The notes under the pieces: generated by a model
The model's database searches: none
What the model saw: only the letters and a program-made list of their open reading frames with translations
Told to the model about the DNA's origin: nothing
Assembly: GCA_016713325.1 (NCBI GenBank)
Contig: JADJPJ010000016.1
Location: 124,001-188,000 of the forward strand
Direction: 5' to 3'
Length of the DNA stretch: 64,000 nucleotides
Source: Candidatus Flexifilum affinis
Lineage (GTDB): Bacteria > Chloroflexota > Anaerolineae > Aggregatilineales > Phototrophicaceae
Part shown: positions 8,792 through 16,609 of the stretch, piece by piece
Position numbering within the stretch: position 1 is the first letter of the stretch
Layout: every line of letters starts with the position of its first letter
Made by a program: the position numbers and the translations under genes

Positions 8792-9955
8792 TCATCCCTG
8801 GGCCGCCTGACTGGCGACGAGGGCGTCAATCTCCGCCTCGGTATAGCCGGCTTCGCGCAGCACCACCCGGGTGTGCTGACCGTAGCCGGGCGCCTGTCCG
8901 ATCACCGGCGGAGCCGCCTCGAAACGGAGCGGGCTGCGCAGCCAGGGCACGCCTTCGGACGAAACGCCGAGGAGCCCGCGCGAGCGCACATGCGGGTCGT
9001 CGGCGAGGGTGACGGCGGTGTTGACGCGTGAGAAGCAGCAATCGGCGCGGCCCAGAATGGCCTCCCATTCGTCGGCGGTCTGCACGGCGAAGATGCCCTG
9101 AAGTTCGGCGATCAGGTAGGGCTGGCGGGCCATCTTCTCATAGCCCGGGATCAGATCGGGGCGCTCGACGGTGCGGCAGAAGTTGTCCCAGAATTTCGGC
9201 TCCAGGGCGGCTAACGCGACATATTCGCCATCGCGCGCCCGGTAGATGTTGTAGCAGGCGAGCTTCCCCGCCAGACGCCCGTACAGGCCGATCTCGTCGA
9301 TCTGGTCGGGGTCGTGGCGCGCGGTCGCTTCCACCCAGGTCGAGCTGAAGAAAGGGATGGCGGCATCGAAGAGCGCGCAGTCGATGAAGGCGCCCTCGCC
9401 GGTGCGCTCCCGCGCGAAGAGCGCCGCGCAGATGGACGCGACCGCGCTGTAGGCGCCGCCGATGTCGGCAACCTGACCGGCCATTGGTTGGGGCGTGCCC
9501 ATCTCGCCGATCAGCCCGGCCAGCGCCGTGTAGTTGAGGTCATGACCGCTCTGCATGGCATATTCCCCGTCCTGGCCATAGCCGCTGAGGGCGCAGACGA
9601 TCAGGCGCGGGTTGATCGTCCGAAAGCCCTCACGGTCCAGGCCCAGACGGGTCAGTACACCGGGGCGGAAGCTCTCGATCAGCACGTCGGCGTTGGCGGC
9701 CAGGCGCTTGAGCACCTCGACGCCCTGTGGATGCTTGAGGTTGACGATGGCGCTGTGCTTGTTGCGGTTGGTCGCGCGGAAGAAGTCGCTCTGGCCGTCA
9801 CGCAGGGGCGGCATCCAGCGCGCGTAGTCGCCACCGTCGGGGCTTTCGATTTTGGTGACCTCGGCGCCCAGATCGGCCAGCATCAGCGTCGCCAGTCCGC
9901 CGGGCATCAGACGTGTCAGATCGAGAACGCGAATTCCCTTCAATGGATTCAGCAT
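8792..9955 (-). CDS. Family III CoA-transferase / alpha-methylacyl-CoA racemase-like (CaiB/BaiF)
   Basis: A 387-residue enzyme starting MLNPLKGIRVLDLTRLMPGG at 9955; the open frame runs 19 codons further up, without family homology. Family III features: MLADLGAEVTKIESPDGGD (CoA-binding N-terminus), NLKHPQGVEVLKRLAANADV, and SGHDLNYTALAGLIGEM. The GHDxNY form, instead of the Gly-Asp form of formyl-CoA transferase, is typical of the alpha-methylacyl-CoA racemase branch and includes its catalytic His. It probably acts on branched-chain acyl-CoA epimerisation or CoA exchange in the cytoplasm. It is divergent from the lasso cluster and has no visible role in it. Confidence 0.85.
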   Translation of the reverse strand: MLNPLKGIRVLDLTRLMPGGLATLMLADLGAEVTKIESPDGGDYARWMPPLRDGQSDFFRATNRNKHSAIVNLKHPQGVEVLKRLAANADVLIESFRPGVLTRLGLDREGFRTINPRLIVCALSGYGQDGEYAMQSGHDLNYTALAGLIGEMGTPQPMAGQVADIGGAYSAVASICAALFARERTGEGAFIDCALFDAAIPFFSSTWVEATARHDPDQIDEIGLYGRLAGKLACYNIYRARDGEYVALAALEPKFWDNFCRTVERPDLIPGYEKMARQPYLIAELQGIFAVQTADEWEAILGRADCCFSRVNTAVTLADDPHVRSRGLLGVSSEGVPWLRSPLRFEAAPPVIGQAPGYGQHTRVVLREAGYTEAEIDALVASQAAQG

Positions 9956-10070
9956 ATCGGGCGCACTCCTGGACAATGGTCCCATCCGATTTCGTATTCT
10001 ATTGTGGCGCATGCACGGAAGGCTGACGAAATTTTACGAACTTCACCGGGGTAGAAGCATTGGGATGCGC

Positions 10071-10100
10071 TTGACTCATGCCTCAATATGAATATATAAT
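10071..10100 (+). promoter_or_regulatory. Strong sigma-70-like promoter of the lasso precursor gene
   Basis: TTGACT (10071-10076), 18-bp spacer, TATAAT (10095-10100), 41 bp before the precursor ATG. A GGGGAG ribosome site lies at 10127-10132. The -10 box is a perfect consensus. Confidence 0.75.
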
Positions 10101-10141
10101 CCCCAATGTCAGACTGTGATCTATTTGGGGAGTAGGAAGTC

Positions 10142-10300
10142 ATGCAGAACGAATCGAAGAAGGCTTACAACAAGCCCGAGATCGCGGAAATTGGCCGTCT
10201 GAATGAGGTCGTCAACAATCAGCGTGACTCGTTCACTCCGGACGGCGCACCGCCGGTCCAGGGCGACATGGTCCTCATTACGCTGACCCGCTCGGTCTAA
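10142..10300 (+). CDS. Lasso peptide precursor (A protein)
   Basis: A 52-residue peptide. The leader has Y9-x2-P12-x-I14-x3-G18 (YNKPEIAEIG), the YxxPxLxxxG motif bound by lasso RRE proteins. The most likely core is residues 35-52, GAPPVQGDMVLITLTRSV: G35 N-terminus joined to the side chain of D42 gives an eight-residue macrolactam ring, leaving a ten-residue tail. Thr32 stands at -3 from the core instead of the usual -2, which leaves the exact cut uncertain by one residue. The tail has one Arg (R50) and one Ser (S51), the candidate targets of the methyltransferase and kinase encoded next. The full set of lasso enzymes downstream is the main support for the call. Confidence 0.85.
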   Translation: MQNESKKAYNKPEIAEIGRLNEVVNNQRDSFTPDGAPPVQGDMVLITLTRSV

Positions 10301-10320
10301 CCGAACCCAGCATTTTCATG

Positions 10321-10356
10321 CGAAAAATGTCGAGCCTGGCTCGACATTTTTCGTTT
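10321..10356 (+). terminator. Perfect hairpin terminator between precursor and enzyme genes
   Basis: A 15-bp perfect stem, CGAAAAATGTCGAGC / GCTCGACATTTTTCG, with loop CTG, then TTT. It begins 21 bp after the precursor stop. It should end most transcripts and yield far more precursor than enzyme mRNA. Confidence 0.8.
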
Positions 10357-10379
10357 GCTTCCCCTCGTTTCTTTCGGCA

Positions 10380-10409
10380 TTGTCGCCTTCCCCCCGAGTC
10401 ATTTATAAT
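10380..10409 (+). promoter_or_regulatory. Second promoter, for the lasso enzyme genes
   Basis: TTGTCG (10380-10385), 18-bp spacer, TATAAT (10404-10409), 51 bp before the kinase ATG and just after the terminator. The -35 box is weak. Confidence 0.5.
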
Positions 10410-10460
10410 GCGGGTGTTGCATCCCGCTGGTTTTAGAGTTGAAGGCCCCGGCTGTCCTCC

Positions 10461-11450
10461 ATGTCTCATTACCGCGTCTATGGGCTGAGCATTCGAACCG
10501 ATCGCGCGATTCCGGGAATTCTCGAAGTAGAAGATGATGCGGCGGTCGATGTGCAAGTGTGGTTCGACGATCCTGCTCGCGATCCGAGCCTCCGCCCAGG
10601 CGCTGAAACATGGTCACAGCACCCCCGCTACATTAATCACCGGATCAACACCGGGTATGGTGAAGTGCTGCCCGGCCTGCGTCTTTTCGCAAGCCCGGAT
10701 GGCGCCTATACGCGTCTGCATTATGCCGAGGATGTCATCTTCACCGTCGATGCCGGGGCGCGTCAGGTGTACGTGCAGGCGCCGGTCGGGATGTCGATGG
10801 AGTCGGTGTGCGCCTATCTGCTGAACCCGGTGCTGGCTTTTTGCCTGCGCGTCCGCGGGCAGACCGGTCTGCACGCCAGCGCCATCGCGGTTAACCACGA
10901 AGCGATCATCTTTGCCGCGCCTTCGGGCAGTGGGAAATCGACCCTGGCCTACGAATTCGCGCGGCGGGGGCACACGGTACTGACCGACGACGTCAGCGTG
11001 CTGGTCGATCTGAACGGCCAGATCGGGGTGCAGCCCGGCTACCCGCATGTCCGCCTGTGGCCATGGACGGTCGATGAACTGCTGGGCGACGAGACGGCGC
11101 TGCCGCTGATCGCGCCGGACTGGAACAAGCGCTTTCTCGATCTCCGCGGCGATCGCTACCGTTTCGCCGACAAACCGCTGCCGGTGAGCGCGGTGTTTCT
11201 GATCGACCCCTACGGCAGTGCACTCGAAATCAAGCCGATGGCGCCGAAGCTGGCGCTGATGGCGTTGATGGATAACACTTACCTGAACTATATGATCGAC
11301 AACGCCATGCGCGGCGACGATTTTCGCTGGCTGGCGCGCCTGACCACTCAGGCGCCTGTGTACACGCTGACGCGTCCCTCGGATATGACCCGACTCCCGG
11401 ACCTCTACGAGGCCGTCCTGCATCGCCTCGCCGTCCCCTCCGGAGTGTGA
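10461..11450 (+). CDS. HprK-like lasso peptide kinase
   Basis: A 329-residue protein with an N-terminal domain of about 130 residues and a C-terminal HPr-kinase-like domain. The P-loop APSGSGKST is at residues 153-161, with the upstream His of GLHASAIA (H138) and the Asp pair in HTVLTDDVSVL (D176-D177), arranged as in HPr kinase/phosphorylase. Homologues in lasso clusters (for example the paeninodin-type kinases) phosphorylate a Ser at the lasso C-terminus. Here the core ends Arg-Ser-Val, so the Ser is next to last. The gene is followed at once by the methyltransferase (stop at 11448, ATG at 11453), so the enzyme genes form one operon. Confidence 0.8.
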   Translation: MSHYRVYGLSIRTDRAIPGILEVEDDAAVDVQVWFDDPARDPSLRPGAETWSQHPRYINHRINTGYGEVLPGLRLFASPDGAYTRLHYAEDVIFTVDAGARQVYVQAPVGMSMESVCAYLLNPVLAFCLRVRGQTGLHASAIAVNHEAIIFAAPSGSGKSTLAYEFARRGHTVLTDDVSVLVDLNGQIGVQPGYPHVRLWPWTVDELLGDETALPLIAPDWNKRFLDLRGDRYRFADKPLPVSAVFLIDPYGSALEIKPMAPKLALMALMDNTYLNYMIDNAMRGDDFRWLARLTTQAPVYTLTRPSDMTRLPDLYEAVLHRLAVPSGV

Positions 11451-11452
11451 GC

Positions 11453-12610
11453 ATGTACTCGCTGAATCAGTACGGGCACATGATCCGGGACTCGGTGCGC
11501 ATGCAGGCGTATACGGAAGCGCTGCGCAGGGCAGTACGACCCGGCGATGTCGTGGTCGACATGGGTGCCGGCACCGGCATCCTGGCACTGATGGCCTGCC
11601 AGTTCGGGGCCAGGCACGTGTACGCGATTGAAACGAACCCGCTGATCCTCACGGGGCGCGACATGGCTTCCGCCAATGGCTTCGCCGACCGTATCACCTT
11701 CATCCGGTCGATGGTCCAGCAGGCAGAACTGCCCGAAAAAGTGGATCTGGTCATGGGCGATCTGCGCGGACGCCTGCCCATCTCGGAAGTCATCACCAGC
11801 GCCTTCGGCTATGCACGCGCTCACTTCATGAAGCCGGACGCCCGCTTCTTGCCGCAGAAGGACATCCTTTACGCTGCGCCGATCGGCTACGCCGAAAAGT
11901 GGGAAGACGAGATCCTCCGCCCGTGGGTGCACAACCCGATGGGTCTGAGCCTGCATACCGTGATGCCCATGCTGACCAACAGCGTGCTGCCCGACCCAGT
12001 CGAGACGCCCGATTGCGTGCTGACCCCCCAGGTCTGGTCGACCCTCGATTATGTGGCGGCGCGGGACGAAAAACGGCCCGACGCGATGACCTGGGCGATC
12101 GACGAGCCGGTCACCCTGCACTTCATCGCGGTGTGGTTCGATGCGGTCCTGTACGAGGACGCTGGCGACAGTGTTGGCTACAGCAACGCGCCCGGCGTGC
12201 GGGCGCCGCAGGTGCATCAGCGGATTTTGCTGCCGTTCTCGCGCCCGCTGGAGCTGAATCGCGGCGACACCCTGGCGATCCGGCTCACGGCCGATCCGTA
12301 TACGGACGATCATAATTTCCGCTGGCACACCTCTGTGACCTCCGAGGCCGCATCGATGCCCCGGGAAGAGTTCAAGCAGAATACGTTCTACTCGCAGCCG
12401 CTGGTCGACATCCACAAGCGTGGCACGCGTTTTGTGCCGACTCTCAAGCCGGGCGGTCGGACACTGGGCCGGGCGCTGGCGTTGATGGATAATGGACGTT
12501 CGTTGGCCGATGTCGCGGCGCAGTTGGCAGCGGAATTTCCAGGCTCTTTTGTCGATTCAGCAGCGGCGCTGGCGTTTGTCGCCGACCTTTCGCAGCGCTA
12601 CAGCGACTAA
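11453..12610 (+). CDS. PRMT-like SAM methyltransferase in the lasso cluster
   Basis: A 385-residue enzyme starting at ATG 11453, seven bases after GGAG. It has the PRMT plan: YGHMIRDSVRMQAYTEAL, motif I VVDMGAGTG (34-42), VYAIE with the ribose-binding E60, and a C-terminal beta-barrel-like half (HQRILLPFSRPLELNRGD). In protein arginine methyltransferases two Glu nine residues apart hold the substrate guanidinium (SEWMGYxxxYE). Here the same place reads GDLRGRLPISE, giving D103 and E112 at the same spacing. The third piece, a THW-like loop, may be FRWHTS near residue 290. The only Arg in the predicted core is R50, so Arg N-methylation is the first hypothesis. O-methylation, known for other lasso peptides, is the alternative. 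The last 100 residues have no clear match. Confidence 0.7.
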   Translation: MYSLNQYGHMIRDSVRMQAYTEALRRAVRPGDVVVDMGAGTGILALMACQFGARHVYAIETNPLILTGRDMASANGFADRITFIRSMVQQAELPEKVDLVMGDLRGRLPISEVITSAFGYARAHFMKPDARFLPQKDILYAAPIGYAEKWEDEILRPWVHNPMGLSLHTVMPMLTNSVLPDPVETPDCVLTPQVWSTLDYVAARDEKRPDAMTWAIDEPVTLHFIAVWFDAVLYEDAGDSVGYSNAPGVRAPQVHQRILLPFSRPLELNRGDTLAIRLTADPYTDDHNFRWHTSVTSEAASMPREEFKQNTFYSQPLVDIHKRGTRFVPTLKPGGRTLGRALALMDNGRSLADVAAQLAAEFPGSFVDSAAALAFVADLSQRYSD

Positions 12611-12642
12611 CGGCGTTTTCGGGTTCAGCCAAGGACATGACC

Positions 12643-12912
12643 ATGCGTGTACAGCCCAGAAGCAACCTGCTGTTCCATCGGTACGGGGATGAAGCGGTCA
12701 TCCTGAATATGGATACCGAGAGCTATTTCACCTTGAATGAAACTGCTATTCGCATGTGGGAACTTCTGGGCGAGAACACGGTCGAGCAGGCCTGCGTTCA
12801 GATGGCCGAGGAATATGATGCGCCGCTGGACGTGATCCAGGTCGACGTGCAGGCGTTCATTCAATCCCTCAAAGATGGCAAGCTGGTCGACATTGTCGCC
12901 GATCCTGCGTAA
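12643..12912 (+). CDS. PqqD-like RiPP recognition element (lasso B1/E protein)
   Basis: An 89-residue stand-alone PqqD-like domain: three beta strands (NLLFHRYGDEAVILNMDTES, YFTLNETAIRMWELLGENT) followed by a helical part (VEQACVQMAEEYDAP). In lasso systems this protein binds the YxxPxL leader motif and hands the precursor to the peptidase. An upstream in-frame ATG lies at 12637, but AAGGA at 12631 is properly spaced only for the ATG at 12643. The 3' end overlaps the peptidase gene by up to 38 bp, so the two are probably translated in a coupled way. Confidence 0.88.
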   Translation: MRVQPRSNLLFHRYGDEAVILNMDTESYFTLNETAIRMWELLGENTVEQACVQMAEEYDAPLDVIQVDVQAFIQSLKDGKLVDIVADPA

Positions 12913-13357
12913 GATTCGTGACCGGTGGTATCGCTTCAAACGTGGTGCAGCTTACTGGGGCGCGTTTCTTCTGCTGAAGATCATCGATCTCATGCTCCGC
13001 CGTATGGGATACCGCTGGACCAGCCGCTGGCTGCTCCGTCTTTCGCCTTCACCTGACCCTGACCATGAAGACTATACCCGCGCCCGACTGCTGGCCATCG
13101 CCGTGGATCGGGCCTCCGTCCATCGCGTCGTCGATGTCACCTGCCTGCGCCGATCGCTGGCGCTGTGGTGGCTGATGCGCTGGCTGCGCATGCCGGGCCA
13201 GGTGCGCCTGGCCTTTCGTATGACGAAGGGCCAGGCCGATGGTCATGCCTGGGTCGAGCACAGCGGTCGCGTGGTTAACGACCTGCCCGATGTCGCCAAC
13301 CGCTATACCATCCTCTATCACGATCAGCTTTCGCCCGAGACGCTGGGGAGACTTTGA
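12875..13357 (+). CDS. Lasso leader peptidase, transglutaminase-like (B2 protein)
   Basis: A 160-residue protein of the lasso B2 / transglutaminase-like superfamily with a Cys-His-Asp triad: C90 in VVDVTCLRRSLALWW, H124 in ADGHAWVEH and D136 in GRVVNDLP. It cuts the leader from the precursor in an RRE-dependent way. The N-terminus (about residues 11-60) is basic and amphipathic, as is usual here. The ATG at 12875 lies inside the RRE gene; TTG 12893 is an alternative start. The stop at 13355-13357 touches the cyclase ATG. Confidence 0.88.
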   Translation: MASWSTLSPILRKIRDRWYRFKRGAAYWGAFLLLKIIDLMLRRMGYRWTSRWLLRLSPSPDPDHEDYTRARLLAIAVDRASVHRVVDVTCLRRSLALWWLMRWLRMPGQVRLAFRMTKGQADGHAWVEHSGRVVNDLPDVANRYTILYHDQLSPETLGRL

Positions 13358-15202
13358 ATGAGCGGATTGATCGGTGTATTCAATCTCGACGGCCGGCCAA
13401 TCGAGCGTTCCGCCCTTGAGCCGATGTTTCAGCGCATTGGCTATCGTGGCCGTGATGCTCAGGCGCTCTGGGTCGATGGCACGGTGGGGCTGGGGGTGAC
13501 GCTTCAGCATGTGACGCGGCGCGATCGCGGCGATGTGCAGCCGAGGACGCAGGACGGCGTGACTCTGATTGCCGATTCGCTGCTGGTGGCGCGTCCCGAA
13601 CTCGTCGAGGCGCTTCAGCGGGCGGGCCGGGATGTGCGCACGGCGATGCCCGACTCGGAGCTGATTGTGCATGCCTATCTGGCCTGGGATGAGGCTTGCC
13701 TGGAGCATCTGACGGGCGAATTCGTCTTCATCCTCTGGGATGCGCGCAAGAAGCGATTCTTCGCGGCGCACGACCCGATGGCGGTGCGCGAGTTGTACTA
13801 CGCCGCGCTGCCGGGGACGCTGGTCGTCTCCAACGAGCTGGTGGCCGTGATGAAGCATCCGAGCGTCTCCAAGGCGCTCGACCCGGCGATCGTCGGCGAT
13901 TTCCTGCTGTTCAGCGTCGTCGGGCGGCATGACAAGTACCGCACCATGTTCCAGGATGCCCGGCGGATGGCGCCAGCCTATGCCCTGCGGGCAACGGCGG
14001 AAAAGGGCGTCGAGACCTGGCGTTACTGGGATTTTCCGTATGACGAGCCTCTGCGCCGGCTGAGCAAGCCTGACGACTACGTGGCCGAGTTCCGCGCGAT
14101 GCTCATGCAAGTGGTCAAGGAACGGGTCGAAGACCTCGACCGGGTGTCGCTGATGATGAGCGGCGGCATGGACTCGACAACGGTGGCGGCGATCATCACG
14201 CATCTCAATCGGAGCGGGGAAATCAACACCCCGTTGACCGTTGTCAGCCAGGTGTTTGACCGGATCGCACTGGACAGCGAAGCGTACTTTGCCACTATCA
14301 CCGGTAAGTTCCTGGGTCTGCCGGTCGACTTTCTGGTGAGCGATACCTACCTGCCGACTCAGCCTCCGATTGGGCGGGCCGAGCCGATGCAGGATTTCAA
14401 CGGCACCCTGATCATGGAGTTGGAGCAGCGGCTGGCCGCGGGCGGCGCGATGGCCCTGTCGGGCAACGGCGGCGATGAAGTCTGCCCGGCGACACCGCTA
14501 TATGAAGTGTTGCTCCTGCATTCGCTGCCGGAGGCGATCGGCCTGTACCGCTGGCTGTGGCAAATGACTGGCTCGCGACCGGGGTTTGGCGGCCTGCGCG
14601 CGTACGTGCGCCGTCTGCTGATGTTCGGGCGCGAACCGTCGGCTCCTGCGCCGGTTTTCCCGTATCCGGCCTGGCTGGAAGAGGATTTTGCCGCGCGCCA
14701 CGACCTGCGCGAACGGCTGCGCACCCCGTCGACCTATACGCTCAAGGGATCGCACCGCACGCAGCCGGAAATTCCGCTGTATGTCCGGCTGGGCAAGTGG
14801 AACAACCGGACAGAGTTCGCGGCCGAAAAAGCTTACCGCACCGTTCATGTTGGCATGCCGTTTGTCGATACCCGACTGATCCGCTTCGCCATGTCCGTGC
14901 CGCCCTATCCGTTCAATCGAAAGAAACTGCTGCTGCGCCGGGCGATGCAGGGGATGCTGCCCAACGAGGTGCTGAAGCGTCCCAAGACCGGGGCGCCGCC
15001 CATTCCGATGGTGATGCTGCAACAGCCAGGCGTCGAGTGGATCGACCATTGGGAGATCGTGCCCGAGGCAGCGGAGTACATTCGGCGCGACCGGGTGCCG
15101 GCGGTGTACAACACCGACTCGATAGAGCGCGCCGTGATCGATACGCGGCCGATGTTCTTCAACGAGTGGCTGCGGGCGATCCGGGCTGAAATCGGCGGGT
15201 GA
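13358..15202 (+). CDS. Lasso cyclase (asparagine synthetase-like, C protein)
   Basis: A 614-residue asparagine-synthetase homologue, the normal size for lasso cyclases. The N-terminal glutaminase-like domain starts MSGLIGVFNLDG, so the catalytic Cys2 of true asparagine synthetase is absent. The C-terminal half has the PP-loop SGGMDSTTVAA (about residues 266-276) for adenylating the acceptor Asp, and LSGNGGDE about 100 residues later. It activates the side chain of D42 of the precursor for attack by the freed G35 amine, closing the ring round the tail. GGGGAG eight bases before the ATG is the ribosome site. It is the last gene of the cluster, and no exporter gene follows. Confidence 0.9.
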   Translation: MSGLIGVFNLDGRPIERSALEPMFQRIGYRGRDAQALWVDGTVGLGVTLQHVTRRDRGDVQPRTQDGVTLIADSLLVARPELVEALQRAGRDVRTAMPDSELIVHAYLAWDEACLEHLTGEFVFILWDARKKRFFAAHDPMAVRELYYAALPGTLVVSNELVAVMKHPSVSKALDPAIVGDFLLFSVVGRHDKYRTMFQDARRMAPAYALRATAEKGVETWRYWDFPYDEPLRRLSKPDDYVAEFRAMLMQVVKERVEDLDRVSLMMSGGMDSTTVAAIITHLNRSGEINTPLTVVSQVFDRIALDSEAYFATITGKFLGLPVDFLVSDTYLPTQPPIGRAEPMQDFNGTLIMELEQRLAAGGAMALSGNGGDEVCPATPLYEVLLLHSLPEAIGLYRWLWQMTGSRPGFGGLRAYVRRLLMFGREPSAPAPVFPYPAWLEEDFAARHDLRERLRTPSTYTLKGSHRTQPEIPLYVRLGKWNNRTEFAAEKAYRTVHVGMPFVDTRLIRFAMSVPPYPFNRKKLLLRRAMQGMLPNEVLKRPKTGAPPIPMVMLQQPGVEWIDHWEIVPEAAEYIRRDRVPAVYNTDSIERAVIDTRPMFFNEWLRAIRAEIGG

Positions 15203-15445
15203 TCCCCTGCCCTTTCCCCCCTGAACCGGTCCCCGGGGCCGCGGGGGGGGGGGCGTGTGGCGAATATTGGGGCTGAGCATGACTGTCGTTTCCTACGGCC
15301 TGACGCCTGGCGGGTAAAAGGTCCACGTTAGAAATCCCCAACGGCATCGTAGACCATCCGTGGGTTGGTCGTATGGACCACAACCACAAGGTGCGCCATA
15401 ATGTAATTCGTAATCTGGCGTTTCCTCGCAACAAGGACTTGTCCC
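15203..15445. other. Intergenic stretch with G11 run after the lasso cluster
   Basis: No gene seen. It holds an 11-G run (15243-15253) flanked by GC-rich sequence, a possible assembly weak point. No clear T-tailed terminator follows the cyclase gene. Confidence 0.5.
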
Positions 15446-16366
15446 ATGTCCCCGATCCGGCCTTCCCGCGCTCTGCCGCGGTATGGATTCCTGCTGGCGT
15501 TCCTCGTGCTCGCCGACGCGTTTCTCTTTCTGAGCGCACCCGCTCCCGCCTCCGCCCAGGCATACTGCTATCCGGCACTGCCGCCCCGTCTGGTCATCAG
15601 TGGTCTGGGACAGGTGACCCCTGGTCTGCCCAACGTTCTGCGCAGCCAACCGTATCGTGGGGGCGACAGCATCGTCCTGGCCGAGATTCCGGCGGGCGGC
15701 GTCTTCCTGATCGTCGGTGGGCCATCGTGCTATGACGGCATGAACTGGTGGCTGGTCAGCTACAACGGCATGTACGGCTGGACGCCGGAAGGGTCCAACA
15801 CCGGTGTGTACTGGACGACGCCGTACACCATCAACCCGCCCACGCCGACCCCGCCTGCTGTCTGCCCGATGCTGCCGCAGATGTATGTGATCGGCACGAC
15901 CGGCCGCGTGACGCCGGGCCTGCCGAACCGGCTTCGCGCCACCGCCTCGATGTCCGGCCGGTATGTGCGGTCGATCCCGGCGAATGACACCTTCATTTAC
16001 GTGGGTGGGCCGGTCTGCGCTGAGGGCATGTACTGGTGGCAGGTCAACTACCGTGGCACAATCGGCTGGACGGCCTCGGGCTACCAGAATAACTGGATCG
16101 AGCCGGTCCTCTGCGCTGGATTCCAGCCGTCGCGGCTGGCGGCCGGTCTGCCGGCGCGGATCACGCCGGGTCTGCCGAACAACCTGCGCGTGTACCCGAC
16201 GGTGACCAGCTTCGTGCAGACGGCGATCCCCGGTGGTGCGCCCGTGAGTATTGTGGAAGGTCCGATCTGTGCCGAGGGCATGGCCTGGTGGCACGTGCGC
16301 TACGGCTTCTTCGACGGCTGGACGTCGGAAGGCCAGGGCGCCGCGTACTGGATGCAACCGGGGTAG
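15446..16366 (+). CDS. Secreted protein with three SH3-like repeats
   Basis: A 306-residue protein with a signal peptide (basic start, YGFLLAFLVLADAFLFL, cut after ASAQ near residue 38). Three repeats of about 85 residues follow. Each begins with a Cys and runs through VTPGLPNxLR, an IPA/IPG strand, VGGPxCxxGMxWW and a GWTxEG end (residues about 42-125, 133-215, 220-305). The pattern is an SH3b-like fold with an added Cys pair per repeat, probably a disulfide. Such domains bind cell-wall or surface polymers. This type is common in Chloroflexota, mostly uncharacterised. It shares its neighbourhood with two other secreted proteins. Confidence 0.7.
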   Translation: MSPIRPSRALPRYGFLLAFLVLADAFLFLSAPAPASAQAYCYPALPPRLVISGLGQVTPGLPNVLRSQPYRGGDSIVLAEIPAGGVFLIVGGPSCYDGMNWWLVSYNGMYGWTPEGSNTGVYWTTPYTINPPTPTPPAVCPMLPQMYVIGTTGRVTPGLPNRLRATASMSGRYVRSIPANDTFIYVGGPVCAEGMYWWQVNYRGTIGWTASGYQNNWIEPVLCAGFQPSRLAAGLPARITPGLPNNLRVYPTVTSFVQTAIPGGAPVSIVEGPICAEGMAWWHVRYGFFDGWTSEGQGAAYWMQPG

Positions 16367-16416
16367 AATCAAAGAAGGACTGCGTGCTGCGGACTGAGGG
16401 GCGTTTATTTTCGCCC

Positions 16417-16550
16417 AACCTCACCCCCGGCCCTCTCGCCATGCGAGAGAGGGGGCTTGATCCGGCTCGCAAAACCGTGGGGATTCGCAAGCAGTCCCCT
16501 TCTCTCGCAAACGCGGGAGAGGGGGAAGTGTGCGAGCCTGCCGGGCGAGG
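16417..16550 (+). repeat. Intergenic palindromic repeat (REP-like), copy 2 (double)
   Basis: CCTCACCCCCGGCCCTCTCG with GCGAGAGAGGGGG forms one stem-loop (16417-16455). A second unit follows: CCCCTTCTCTCGC with GCGGGAGAGGGGG (about 16496-16525). It lies between two secreted-protein genes. Confidence 0.65.
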
Positions 16551-16609
16551 GCAGTGATCTCACCTCCGCTCGCGGTCCGTTTTGCCTGTCGATCGGGAAG
16601 GTGAGCAGT

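Noticed and set aside
12643..12912. PqqD-like gene as a sign of PQQ or a radical-SAM RiPP
   Set aside because: No radical-SAM gene is nearby and the gene is next to the B2 peptidase and cyclase, so it belongs to the lasso set.
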